Source: Streptomyces sp. AP-93 (GTDB lineage Bacteria; Actinomycetota; Actinomycetes; Streptomycetales; Streptomycetaceae). Taken from it: 64,000 nt of DNA. The position numbers and the translations under genes are program-made. Shown here one piece after another: positions 16,512 through 27,043 of this stretch; the stretch's first letter is position 1, and every line of letters begins with the position of its first letter. Under the pieces are notes generated by a model that was not told where the DNA came from, did no database searches, and saw nothing but the letters and a program-made list of their open reading frames with translations. The DNA lies in assembly GCF_022808175.1 (NCBI RefSeq), contig NZ_JALGBX010000022.1:62001-126000 (forward strand), read 5' to 3'.

Positions 16512-17192
16512 TCAGTGACCGGTGCCGGTGGAGGCGGACGCGGACCCGGAGGGGGACCCGGACGGGCCGCCCGAGACCGGGGCCGAGGCGGAACCGGACG
16601 GCGAGGCCGAGGCGGAACCGGAGGGGCGGCCCGAGGGGGAGCCCGAGGGGCTGCCGGACGGGGTGGCGCCCGGGACGGCCGCGGCTGCGGTCGCGCCGTA
16701 GCCCGCGTACATGCCGGTGGCCGGGACGACGAAGCCCTCGAGCTCGACGTCACCCGTGGTGCTCAGCTGGAAGACGATCTTCTGGACGTTGCCGTCCACG
16801 ACGGAGTCCCCGCCGACGATCACGGCGGAGGCGTTGCCCTTGCCGCCCAGGACGACGGAGCCGCCGGCCGGGATGATCACCTTGGAGCCGCCGCCCGCGG
16901 GCTTCAGTGTCACGACGGCCTTGCCGCCCGGAAGGGTGATGCCCTCGAGCGTCTGCTCCTTGGTGCCGGTGTTGAACACCGTCGCGGAGACTGCGGCCGG
17001 GCCCTTCTTGTCCTTCTCCTGGGTGATCACCAGAGCGTTCTGGACCTTGATGTCGCCCTTGGTGACGGCGGCATTGTCCGGCTTGACCTGGAGAGTCGGA
17101 GCGTCGTGGCCCGCGGCGCAGGCGCCCAGCGAGACGATCGAGAACACGACGGCGGTGGCGGCGAGGGCGCCGCGTCGAAGGCTGCGGCTCAC
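16512..17192 (-). CDS. Secreted lipoprotein, DUF461-like
   Basis: The 226-residue protein has a lipoprotein signal with lipobox LGAC at about residues 22-25. A beta-rich domain follows to about residue 165 (LQVKPDNAAVTKGDIKVQNA, ATVFNTGTKEQTLEGI, GNASAVIVGG). The C-terminus is a long Ser/Gly/Pro/Ala repeat linker (PSGSPSGSPSGRPSG). The folded part resembles the DUF461/PCu(A)C group, but the Met and His ligands that bind copper in true PCu(A)C proteins are not visible, so a copper role should not be assumed. The gene is convergent with phoP, a placement I remember from S. coelicolor. Confidence 0.65.
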   Translation of the reverse strand: MSRSLRRGALAATAVVFSIVSLGACAAGHDAPTLQVKPDNAAVTKGDIKVQNALVITQEKDKKGPAAVSATVFNTGTKEQTLEGITLPGGKAVVTLKPAGGGSKVIIPAGGSVVLGGKGNASAVIVGGDSVVDGNVQKIVFQLSTTGDVELEGFVVPATGMYAGYGATAAAAVPGATPSGSPSGSPSGRPSGSASASPSGSASAPVSGGPSGSPSGSASASTGTGH

Positions 17193-17815
17193 GGGGGAGG
17201 CAACTCCTTGGACGTACGGAACGGAAGGGTGGACGCCTCGGAGCGGCGAAGTAAAGCCGCTCTAAGGATGTGTCAGCGCGCTTAGGTTACCGAGCCGCCG
17301 CCCCGCCCCCGCACCCGACCCTCCGCAGTGTGGGGCCGGGCCCTGGCCGACCCTCGGCGGGGAACCCGCCCCCGCACCGGCGGGTTCCGTCACCGCCCCG
17401 CCGGGGCCGGTTGATCTTCCATTCGCAAAAGGACCGCCCGCAAAGGCCCGTGCTGCTCCGGTGATCAATTTACGGATTTCATCGAACACCGCCCGGTGAT
17501 CAATTCCGGATTGGGCCGGAACCGGCGCCGTACGGGTGGCCGCCAGTCGAACGGAGTAGTTCGGTTTCCCGCCCTGGAAACCGTCAAAACGGGACGTACG
17601 CCACATCGTCGGGGGTCCCGGGCAGGTGTAACGTAGCCGTTTCGCCTGGTCCGCACAGCGCCTCCGACCTGCGAATACCCCCTTCCGGAAGCCTCCCGCA
17701 GCACGTTCCTGTCGCTGTTGTCAAGCCCTGAGATGGGCCCTGACCTGCGAAAACGCCATTCATAACGGTCGATTCTCGTGTTACCCTGGATAGCCACGGA
17801 AGGGGTACCTGTCAC
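17193..17815. promoter_or_regulatory. Long AT-enriched intergenic region upstream of carD, with direct repeats
   Basis: This 623-bp gap has no supportable gene. It is less GC-rich than its surroundings from about 17410 on. It contains a 13-base direct repeat, CCGGTGATCAATT, at 17458-17470 and 17493-17505 with a 35-base period, a related CCGGTTGATC near 17407, and the word GACCTGCGAA at 17666 and 17742. The last 60 bases (TGTTACCCTGGATAGCC and a GGAAGGGG ribosome site) are the likely carD promoter and leader. Two divergent promoters are expected here. Confidence 0.5.
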
Positions 17816-18298
17816 ATGACGTTCAAGGTTGGCGACACCGTGGTCTATCCCCATCACGGGGCCGCGCTGATCGAGGCCATCGAAACTCGCCAGATCAAAG
17901 GCGTGGACAAGACCTACTTGGTGCTCAAGGTCGCCCAGGGTGACCTGACCGTTCGCGTCCCTGCGGACAATGCGGAGTTCGTAGGCGTTCGCGACGTAGT
18001 CGGCCAGGACGGGCTGGACCGGGTCTTCGAGGTGCTTCGCGCACCGTACGCAGAAGAGCCGACGAACTGGTCCCGGCGCTACAAGGCAAATCTGGAAAAG
18101 CTCGCTTCTGGCGATGTCATCAAGGTCGCCGAAGTTGTGCGTGACCTGTGGCGTCGTGAGCGTGAGCGTGGGCTCTCCGCAGGTGAGAAGCGCATGCTCG
18201 CAAAGGCGCGCCAGATCCTGGTGAGCGAGCTCGCGCTCGCCGAGAACACCAACGAGGACAAGGCCGAGGCCCTCCTCGACGAAGTGCTCGCGTCCTGA
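17816..18298 (+). CDS. carD: CarD-family RNA polymerase-binding regulator
   Basis: CarD binds the RNA polymerase beta subunit and stabilises open promoter complexes, chiefly at rRNA and other growth genes. The 160-residue protein has the N-terminal Tudor-like RNAP-interacting domain (MTFKVGDTVVYPHHGAALIE) and a C-terminal helical DNA-binding domain. The conserved Trp that wedges into the upstream edge of the transcription bubble is in EEPTNWSRRYKANLEKLASG. Length and sequence match actinobacterial CarD closely. The adjacency to ispD and ispF is widely conserved in actinobacteria. Confidence 0.95.
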   Translation: MTFKVGDTVVYPHHGAALIEAIETRQIKGVDKTYLVLKVAQGDLTVRVPADNAEFVGVRDVVGQDGLDRVFEVLRAPYAEEPTNWSRRYKANLEKLASGDVIKVAEVVRDLWRRERERGLSAGEKRMLAKARQILVSELALAENTNEDKAEALLDEVLAS

Positions 18299-18566
18299 CG
18301 CGATCGTTCGTGCGCTTTGTCGTACACAGTTGTGCCGCGGTGCCCGATGACAAGGAGACTTGTTGCCGGGCGCTGCGGCATGTCTGGACCCATGCCCGTA
18401 CTCACTGGCCTGTACGCACGTCCTGGCCCGTACGCACTTCACTGGCGTGCCGGGTCCGGGCAGCCGGCTCGACCGGTCGTCACGGAAGGGGCGAGGGCGT
18501 CGCACCCGGCACCCTTCAGGCCATACCCATGTCGGCCGAAGTCACAAACCTGGCTCGGAGCTACTG

Positions 18567-19313
18567 ATGTCTGACGAATCGCGCCCCCACCGCACCGCCG
18601 CGGTGATCCCGGCCGCCGGCCGCGGGGTCCGTCTCGGTCCCGGAGCCCCCAAGGCCCTGCGGACCCTGGGCGGCACCCCCATGCTCATCCACGCCGTACG
18701 CGCCATGGCACGCTCCCGCGCGGTCGCCCTCGTCGTCGTCGTGGCCCCGGCCGACGGCACCACCGAGGTGCGCCGGCTGCTCGACGAGCACGCCCTGCCC
18801 GAGCGCACGGAGATCCTCGTCGTCCCCGGCGGGGAGACCCGGCAGGAATCCGTACGCGCCGGCCTGGACGCGCTCCCGGCCGACATCACCGCCGTCCTCA
18901 TCCACGACGCGGCCCGCCCCCTGGTCCCCGTGGACACCGTCGACTCCGTCGTCGAGGCCGTCCGCGACGGCGCACCCGCCGTCGTCCCCGCCCTGCCGCT
19001 GGCCGACACCGTCAAGGAGGTCGAGCCCGGCCGGCCCGGCGAGCCCGAGCCGGTCGTCGCCACCCCCGTACGGGCCCGGCTGCGCGCCGTACAGACCCCG
19101 CAGGGCTTCGACCTCGCCACGCTCCGCCTCGCCCACGAGAAGATTGCCGTCGACGGCGAGGGCGCCACGGACGACGCCGGGATGGTGGAACAGCTCGGCG
19201 TCACCGTCGTGGTGGTCCCCGGCCACGAAGAGGCCTTCAAGGTCACCCGCCCGCTCGACCTGGTCCTCGCCGAGGCCGTACTCGCCCGCCGGAGGGCCAC
19301 CGATGCGTACTAG
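18567..19313 (+). CDS. ispD: 2-C-methyl-D-erythritol 4-phosphate cytidylyltransferase
   Basis: IspD makes CDP-methylerythritol from MEP and CTP in the non-mevalonate isoprenoid pathway. The 248-residue protein has the nucleotidyltransferase signature AAVIPAAGRGVRLGPGAPKA, the GGETRQESVRAGLDAL loop, the HDAARPLV catalytic segment and the late VQTPQGF motif. ATG 18567 overlaps by one base the stop (TGATG) of a 12-codon frame beginning at 18529, which may couple its translation. Its 3' end overlaps ispF by 11 bases. Confidence 0.94.
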   Translation: MSDESRPHRTAAVIPAAGRGVRLGPGAPKALRTLGGTPMLIHAVRAMARSRAVALVVVVAPADGTTEVRRLLDEHALPERTEILVVPGGETRQESVRAGLDALPADITAVLIHDAARPLVPVDTVDSVVEAVRDGAPAVVPALPLADTVKEVEPGRPGEPEPVVATPVRARLRAVQTPQGFDLATLRLAHEKIAVDGEGATDDAGMVEQLGVTVVVVPGHEEAFKVTRPLDLVLAEAVLARRRATDAY

Positions 19314-19890
19314 CTCCGCAGGTTCCGAGGGTGCGGCCGGAGCGGGCGCCGCCGCGGTGGCCCCCACCGCAGACGGCCCGGCAGGCACCGCCGGCACCGC
19401 CGGTGCGCCCGTGCTTCCGCAGATCGGCATCGGCACCGACGTGCACGCCTTCGAGACCGGCCGCGAGCTGTGGTGCGCCGGCCTGCTCTGGGAGGGCGAG
19501 GACGGCCTCGCCGGGCACTCCGACGGGGACGTCGCCGCGCACGCCGCCTGCGACGCGCTCTTCTCCGCCGCCGGCGTCGGCGACCTCGGCGCACACTTCG
19601 GCACCTCCCGCCCCGAGTGGTCCGGCGCCGCCGGAGTCACCCTTCTGGCGGAAGCCGCCCGGATCGTCCGCGCCGAAGGGTTCGAGATCGGCAACATCGC
19701 CGTTCAGGTGATCGGCGTACGCCCGAAGATCGGCAAGCGGCGCGAAGAGGCACAGAAGGCGCTCGCCGCCGCGGCGGGCGCCCCCGTCTCCGTCTCCGGC
19801 ACCACCACCGACGGACTGGGGCTCACCGGCCGCGCCGAAGGCCTCGCCGCCATCGCCACGGCCCTCGTCTACCGGACGAACCGGGCCTAG
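19303..19890 (+). CDS. ispF: 2-C-methyl-D-erythritol 2,4-cyclodiphosphate synthase
   Basis: IspF cyclises CDP-ME-2-phosphate to MEcPP, two steps after IspD. The 195-residue frame from ATG 19303 carries an Ala/Gly/Thr-rich extension of about 35 residues before the usual IspF start (IGIGTDVHAFETG). The metal-binding Asp and His lie in TDVHAF and the second His in LAGHSDGDVAAHAACDALFS. SGTTTDGLGLTGRAEGLAA near the end is the family signature. The overlap with ispD supports the early start, though the extension has no known role. The N-terminus should be treated as uncertain. Confidence 0.93.
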   Translation: MRTSSAGSEGAAGAGAAAVAPTADGPAGTAGTAGAPVLPQIGIGTDVHAFETGRELWCAGLLWEGEDGLAGHSDGDVAAHAACDALFSAAGVGDLGAHFGTSRPEWSGAAGVTLLAEAARIVRAEGFEIGNIAVQVIGVRPKIGKRREEAQKALAAAAGAPVSVSGTTTDGLGLTGRAEGLAAIATALVYRTNRA

Positions 19891-19995
19891 CACCCCGTAC
19901 GGACACACCCCTCCCGCGGCTCTTCGACAACAAAGCGGGCCCCGCGTGCCGAAAGGGTCGCGGGGCACTGCTACAGGCGCACTACCCTGGATGCC

Positions 19996-21396
<1,401 letters not shown>

Positions 21397-21518
21397 GCCC
21401 ACCGGCGCAGTCCCACTGCGCCGTCCCACTGGCGCACTCAGATTGGGCCGCCCGGCGTTCCGGGCGGCACACTCTTCATACGTACATATCGCAGCACCAA
21501 CGAAATCAGGTAGAGGTC

Positions 21519-22490
21519 ATGGCCGGGAACAGCCAGCGCAGGAACCGCCGCACGTCCAACAAGAAGGGCGCGACGGTCGGCAGCGGTGGCCAGCGGCGCA
21601 AGGGCCTGGAAGGCAAGGGCCCCACGCCCAAGGCCGAGGACCGCAAGAAGCACAAGGCCAACCGCATCAGCAACGCCATGGCCCGCCAGGCCGCCAAGCG
21701 CCGCCCCGCCCCCCGCCGCGGCGGCCCCAAGGGCACCAGCGAGATGGTCGTCGGCCGCAACCCGGTCTTCGAGGCGCTGCGCGACGGCGTGCCGGCCGTC
21801 ACCCTGTACGTACAGCAGTTCATCGACAACGACGAGCGCGTCCGCGAGGCCCTCCAGCTCGCGGCCGAGCGCGGCAACATCAACCTGATGGAAGCCCCGC
21901 GCCCCGAGCTCGACCGGCTGACCAACGGCCTCAACCACCAGGGCCTGGTCCTCCAGGTCCCGCCGTACGAGTACGCGCACCCGGAGGACCTCACCGCCTC
22001 CGCGTACGACAACGGCGAGGACCCGCTGATCGTCGCCCTCGACGGCGTCACCGACCCCCGCAACCTCGGCGCGATCGTCCGCTCCGTCTCCGCCTTCGGC
22101 GGCCACGGCGTGGTCATCCCCGAGCGCCGCGCCGCCGGCATGACCGCCGGTGCCTGGAAGTCCTCGGCCGGCACCGCCGCCCGTACCCCGGTCTCGCGCG
22201 TCACCAACCTGACCCGCGCCATCCAGGAGTACAAGAAGGCCGGCATCACCGTCGTCGGCCTGGCTGCCGAGGGCACCCACGAGGTCCACGAGCTCGAGGC
22301 GCTCGGCGGCCCCGTCGTCATCGTCGTCGGCTCCGAGGGCAAGGGCCTCGGCCGGCTCGTCGGCGAGAACTGCGACTACCTCGTGCGCATCCCGATGCCG
22401 GGCGGCGCCGAGTCGCTCAACGCCGGCGTCGCCGCGGGCGTCGTCCTCTACGAGGCCTCCCGCCGCCGCGCCACCCGCGGCCGGGTCTGA
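21519..22490 (+). CDS. rlmB: 23S rRNA (guanosine-2'-O)-methyltransferase RlmB
   Basis: RlmB is a SPOUT-class enzyme that methylates the ribose of G2251 in the peptidyl-transferase loop of 23S rRNA. The 323-residue protein has a basic, Lys/Arg-rich N-terminal tail (about 1-70), a substrate-binding domain (VGRNPVFEALRDGVPAVTLY) and the knotted SpoU domain. The SpoU motifs are LDGVTDPRNLGAIVRS, VVGSEGKGLGRLV and IPMPGGAESLNAGVAAGVVLYE. ATG 21519 follows a TAGAGGTC leader. The basic tail is longer than in E. coli, as in other actinobacteria. Confidence 0.94.
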   Translation: MAGNSQRRNRRTSNKKGATVGSGGQRRKGLEGKGPTPKAEDRKKHKANRISNAMARQAAKRRPAPRRGGPKGTSEMVVGRNPVFEALRDGVPAVTLYVQQFIDNDERVREALQLAAERGNINLMEAPRPELDRLTNGLNHQGLVLQVPPYEYAHPEDLTASAYDNGEDPLIVALDGVTDPRNLGAIVRSVSAFGGHGVVIPERRAAGMTAGAWKSSAGTAARTPVSRVTNLTRAIQEYKKAGITVVGLAAEGTHEVHELEALGGPVVIVVGSEGKGLGRLVGENCDYLVRIPMPGGAESLNAGVAAGVVLYEASRRRATRGRV

Positions 22491-22547
22491 GCACCATCGC
22501 GGCCGCCGCTTGATCCACTTGGCTCACAGGACGTGACACGTGAGCGT

Positions 22548-22576
22548 GCCACCCCGCCCCTTACGGGCGGGGTGGC
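22548..22576 (+). terminator. Terminator after rlmB
   Basis: GCCACCCCGCCCC (22548-22560) pairs with GGGCGGGGTGGC (22565-22576) across a four-base TTAC loop, followed by TTGATTTG. Confidence 0.85.
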
Positions 22577-22626
22577 TTGATTTGACGGGTCTCGGACACA
22601 TCCCTGATGTCAAGGCAGTGTCCTAA

Positions 22627-22653
22627 ACACTCATCACTCGGTTAGATGAGTGT
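22627..22653. promoter_or_regulatory. Inverted repeat spanning the start of the DoxX-like gene
   Basis: ACACTCAT (22627-22634) and its exact complement ATGAGTGT (22646-22653) flank an 11-base spacer. The second arm contains the ATG at 22646. No ribosome site is visible before this ATG, so the transcript may be leaderless or nearly so, with the repeat acting at DNA level. Confidence 0.45.
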
Positions 22654-24205
22654 GGACACCAGAACGCCAGGGTTCGACGACCAGCCCGCGCTGAGCATGG
22701 TCAAGGTGCCGTGCGACCCCGCACAGGTCATCGTCAACCACGCCAGCTTCCGCGTGCGGCTCGCACCGAGCCCCAGCGCGCGTCCCAGGCCCTCGGGCGC
22801 CCCCGGGCTCGCCCCGGCACTCGGCGGGGCCCTCGTGGCCGCCGGAGCCGGCGCAGCCCGCCGCCGGCCCGTCGTCTGGAGCGGCAAGTCCGCCCCCGGC
22901 GACGCCGCCGCCAGCGCCGCCATGGGCGGCCTGCTCCAGGCGGTGCGCGAGCACGGGCGCGGCCACGAGGCGTACGACGGCGGGGCCACCCAGGTCATCC
23001 CGCGCATCGACCTCGCCCACGACCTCGCGGACGACACCCTCGCCACCCCGACCGTCGTCGGCCAGCGCAGCTACGGCTCCTTCCCCGAGGACACCGACAC
23101 CCGCCTGCAGCCCGTCGTGGGGGGCCTCTCCCACCCCCACGAGGCCTACGACGGCGCCCACTTCGAAGGCACCGGATCCGCGGACTCCCGCCGGGCCCAG
23201 GGCGACGCCCGCGCACAGGCCTCGTACTACCCCGGCCGCCGCATGAACCTCGGCGTCGTGCTGCTCCCGCTGCGCGTCTTCCTCGGCTTCATCTCCATCT
23301 ACGCCGGCATGGGCAAGCTGTGCGACCCCGTCTACTTCGACGGCGGCGAGCGCGGCTCCATGGTCACCTGGCTGCAGACCCTGCAGCCCTGGGCGCTCGC
23401 CGAACCGCTGCGCGACTTCGCACTGGCCCACCCGGTCGGCGCCGGTCTCAGCGTGGCCTTCCTCCAGGTCATCGTGGGCGTGCTGACGGTCTTCGGCCTG
23501 TGGCAGCGGTTCGCCGCCTGCTTCGGCGCGCTGCTGTCCGCCGCGCTGCTGATGACGGTGAGCTGGAAGACCGTCCCCGCCTACGACGCCCCCGACATCA
23601 TCTACCTCGCCGCCTGGAGCCCCCTGATCATCGCGGGCGCCCCCGTCTACTCCCTGGACGGCCGCCTCGCGAGCGAGGCCTGGCGCACCCTCGGCCCGCG
23701 CTCCGAGGTCTGGCGGCTGCGCCGCCGGGTCCTGCGCCGCGGAGCGATCATGGCCGGCGTCATCTGCGGACTCACCCTGCTCATCGGCTCGCTCCTCGGC
23801 GGCGCCGTCCGCTCCACCACCGTGGTCACCGTCCCCGGACCGGGCGAGGCACCGAGCAACTACCTCCCCGGGCGGCCCCTGCCGAGCACCTCCAAGCAGC
23901 TGCGGCCCACCCGGCCCGCCCCCTCGAAGCCGGCCGGGAAGCCTTCGGCCGGAGCCGCCTCTCCGGCGGCCAAGACCGGGCGCGGGGCGGCCGGTTCGGC
24001 CTCCCCGAAGGCCGGCTCCGGCTCGCCCAGCGCGACCCGCGGCACCACCAGCGGCAGCCAGACCCCCCGCACGACGCCCCGCCAGTCCACCCCGCAGAAG
24101 CCCCCGGCCAGCTCCACGGGAACGCGCGGCGGCGGCTCCACCGGAGGAACGGGGAGCTCCGCACCGTCGAAGCCCGACCTGCTGGGCGGACTCCTCGGCG
24201 GCTGA
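22646..24205 (+). CDS. DoxX-like membrane protein with long Ser/Pro-rich tail
   Basis: The 519-residue protein has three parts: a soluble, low-complexity N-terminal region of about 195 residues, a membrane region (about 200-385) and a Ser/Thr/Pro/Lys-rich tail (about 395-519). The membrane part has four or five spans with DoxX features (LGVVLLPLRVFLGFISIYAG, VGAGLSVAFLQVIVGVLTVF, APDIIYLAAWSPLIIAG). DoxX-family proteins are linked with thiol and sulphur redox at the membrane, but the role here is unknown. The tail contains VVTVPGPGEAPSNYLPGRPL and probably lies outside. The start at 22646 lies in an inverted repeat. It is a single gene with its own terminator. Confidence 0.75.
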   Translation: MSVDTRTPGFDDQPALSMVKVPCDPAQVIVNHASFRVRLAPSPSARPRPSGAPGLAPALGGALVAAGAGAARRRPVVWSGKSAPGDAAASAAMGGLLQAVREHGRGHEAYDGGATQVIPRIDLAHDLADDTLATPTVVGQRSYGSFPEDTDTRLQPVVGGLSHPHEAYDGAHFEGTGSADSRRAQGDARAQASYYPGRRMNLGVVLLPLRVFLGFISIYAGMGKLCDPVYFDGGERGSMVTWLQTLQPWALAEPLRDFALAHPVGAGLSVAFLQVIVGVLTVFGLWQRFAACFGALLSAALLMTVSWKTVPAYDAPDIIYLAAWSPLIIAGAPVYSLDGRLASEAWRTLGPRSEVWRLRRRVLRRGAIMAGVICGLTLLIGSLLGGAVRSTTVVTVPGPGEAPSNYLPGRPLPSTSKQLRPTRPAPSKPAGKPSAGAASPAAKTGRGAAGSASPKAGSGSPSATRGTTSGSQTPRTTPRQSTPQKPPASSTGTRGGGSTGGTGSSAPSKPDLLGGLLGG

Positions 24206-24222
24206 CAGCCGCCCCACGAAGG

Positions 24223-24257
24223 CGAAGGGCCCGGTACGCGAGAGCGTGCCGGGCCTT
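24223..24257. terminator. Terminator after the DoxX-like gene
   Basis: GAAGGGCCCGGTACGC (24223-24238) pairs, with one mismatch, with GCGTGCCGGGCCTTC (24243-24257) around a GAGA loop, followed by TTCG. It lies between convergent genes. Confidence 0.8.
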
Positions 24258-24352
24258 CTTCGTGTGTGGCGTGCGGGGCCCGTACGGGCCAGTGCGAGGG
24301 CCGTACGGGCCCGTACGGGGGCCGCGTGGGCCCGTACCGCCGGGCGGAGGCG

Positions 24353-25114
24353 CTACGGGGCTTTCTGCGCGGCCAACTCCCGTGCCGCCTCGGTCAGGTC
24401 CTTCGCCGTGTCGATCGCCCGCCAGTAGGCGCCCTGCGGCAGCGGGAAGCCCGCGAGGCGCCGCTCACGGGCCAGGCGCGGGAAGGTGGTCCGCTCGTGG
24501 TCGCCCAAATCCGGGAGCAGATCGGCGAATTCGGGACCGAAGACGTACACGCCGGCATTGACCGGGTACGGGGACTGCGGCGCCTCGATGAAGTCCAGTA
24601 CGTGCCCGTACTCGTTGATCTCCACCACCCCCCACGGAATGCGCGGCCGGGCGAGCGCGAGGGTGGCCGTGGCACCGCGTTCGGCGTGGAACGCGGCCAT
24701 CTCGCGCAGCGAGAAGCGGGTCCACACATCGCCGTTGGTCGCGTACCAGGACCGGTCGGGATGCGGGAGGTGCCGGGCGGCGTACTTCAGGCCGCCGCCC
24801 CGGCCCAGCGGCTCGTTCTCCACGACGGTGGTCACCCGTAGCGGCAACAGGGCCTCGGCCAGCCACTTCTGGAGCACCTCGGCGAGGTGCCCGCACGAGA
24901 CCACGGCGTCCGTCACCCCCTCCGAGGCCAGCCACGCGAGCTGGTGCCCGATGATCGGCATCCCCGTTCCGGGGATCTCCACCATCGGCTTGGGGCGGTC
25001 GTCCGTATAAGGCCGCAGCCGCGAACCCTGGCCCCCCGCCAGGACAACCGCCTGGGTCGGGGAAGCCGGGAACGCGGCCGCGTGGGGTCGGTCGGAACGC
25101 TCGGAATCGGTCAT
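24353..25114 (-). CDS. Sugar-phosphate nucleotidyltransferase family protein
   Basis: The 253-residue enzyme (ATG 25114, MTDSERSDRPHAA) has the NTP_transferase signature VVLAGGQGSRLRPYTDDRPK followed by PMVEI. These enzymes join a sugar-1-phosphate to an NTP to give an NDP-sugar. A second motif, ENEPLGRGGGLKYAARHL, and WYATNGDVWTRFSL (metal-binding NGD in place of the usual GD) belong to the mannose-1-phosphate guanylyltransferase-like group. The C-terminal left-handed beta-helix domain of GlmU-type enzymes is missing, so this is a single-domain enzyme. The sugar is not readable from sequence. Confidence 0.82.
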   Translation of the reverse strand: MTDSERSDRPHAAAFPASPTQAVVLAGGQGSRLRPYTDDRPKPMVEIPGTGMPIIGHQLAWLASEGVTDAVVSCGHLAEVLQKWLAEALLPLRVTTVVENEPLGRGGGLKYAARHLPHPDRSWYATNGDVWTRFSLREMAAFHAERGATATLALARPRIPWGVVEINEYGHVLDFIEAPQSPYPVNAGVYVFGPEFADLLPDLGDHERTTFPRLARERRLAGFPLPQGAYWRAIDTAKDLTEAARELAAQKAP

Positions 25115-25175
25115 GTCGTCGGCGTCGTTGTCGTCGTCGTGTCCGGTGCGGAAGAAGGGCGCGCGGCGGCGGCCG

Positions 25176-25589
25176 TCAGCCCATGGAGGCGACGCCGGAC
25201 GCGTACGCCGTGTCGCACACCGGCCGCGCGTACGACTGGGCCTTCGTGGGCCCGTAGGCGTCCACCGCGGCCCGCCCGAGGGCGCGCGCGATGCCCACGC
25301 AGTGCGCGGCGAGGGACGGCCGCCGGTCGACCTCCTGCTGGAGGTGGGTGAGGACGTCACCCGGCTGCTCGCCCTGCTGGATCTCGCTCAACAGCTTGTC
25401 GCGCAGCACGTCCTGGGCGGCGCGGGGCTTGGCGGGGACGGAGACGTCCTCGGCGGACGCGGTCAGGATCTGGGAGGGGGTGTTGTCCGCCCAGGGAACC
25501 ATGGTGACCGCGAGGGTCCCGGACAGGACCAGGACGACGGGCAGGACCAGGGCGAGGGATCGGCCGATACGGCGGGCAGTATGGGTCAC
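25176..25589 (-). CDS. Hypothetical membrane-anchored or secreted protein (137 aa)
   Basis: The protein begins MTHTARRIGRSLALVLPVVL with one hydrophobic segment (about residues 11-31) that could be a signal peptide or anchor. The outer part is helical (AAQDVLRDKLLSEIQQGEQP, THLQQEVDRRP), and the last 45 residues hold two cysteines (AAHCVGIARALGRAAVDAYG, ARPVCDTAYASG) that could form a disulphide. I do not recognise the family. It is 61 bases upstream of the nucleotidyltransferase gene on the same strand, so the two may share a transcript. Confidence 0.65.
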   Translation of the reverse strand: MTHTARRIGRSLALVLPVVLVLSGTLAVTMVPWADNTPSQILTASAEDVSVPAKPRAAQDVLRDKLLSEIQQGEQPGDVLTHLQQEVDRRPSLAAHCVGIARALGRAAVDAYGPTKAQSYARPVCDTAYASGVASMG

Positions 25590-25734
25590 GAGGGCGAGAG
25601 TAGCGCTCGGTGAAGATATGGCGACATTTAGTCACCCGGTCGGGGGATGGTTCGACGTGACTTTTCGAATTAAGGGTTGACGCTTGGGGCCGAATGGCCC
25701 GATCTGCCGGACCTCACGCCGGAACTCGCGCCGA

Positions 25735-25761
25735 AGGGGCGCCCCTTGACGGGACGCCCCT
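25735..25761 (-). terminator. Hairpin after msiK
   Basis: AGGGGCG (25735-25741) pairs with CGCCCCT (25755-25761), 28 bases past the msiK stop on the minus strand. The stem is short, so the call is weak. Confidence 0.4.
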
Positions 25762-25788
25762 CCGGTACGTGCGGTTCGCGCGTGCGGG

Positions 25789-26877
<1,089 letters not shown>

Positions 26878-26925
26878 GGTGATGAATCCCTTCTACCGGC
26901 AGGAACGTGCCGGACGATCCGAGTG

Positions 26926-26941
26926 GAAGGTCTAGTCCAGT
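26926..26941. promoter_or_regulatory. DasR-responsive-element-like site upstream of msiK
   Basis: GAAGGTCTAGTCCAGT matches the core of the dre consensus (TGGTCTAGACCA) at GGTCTAG and CCA. It is 49-64 bases upstream of the msiK start. A closely similar site precedes nagK at 49157-49172. DasR is the GlcNAc-responsive GntR regulator. Confidence 0.55.
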
Positions 26942-27043
26942 GACCTGGACTCGGCCCGACGCTACCCGCCCGAGCCGCTCCTGTCAGCACCTGGAGGCGA
27001 GTGAGTTCCCCGGCTGTCAGAGGCGGCTGCTTTGATCACGGCC

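Noticed and set aside
16512..17192. Copper chaperone PCu(A)C function for the lipoprotein
   Set aside because: The Met/His copper ligands of that family are not visible.
22634..24217. Long minus-strand frame of over 500 codons opposite the DoxX-like gene
   Set aside because: High-GC shadow frame; composition is Gly/Ala/Arg-rich without motifs, while the plus strand shows clear membrane domains.
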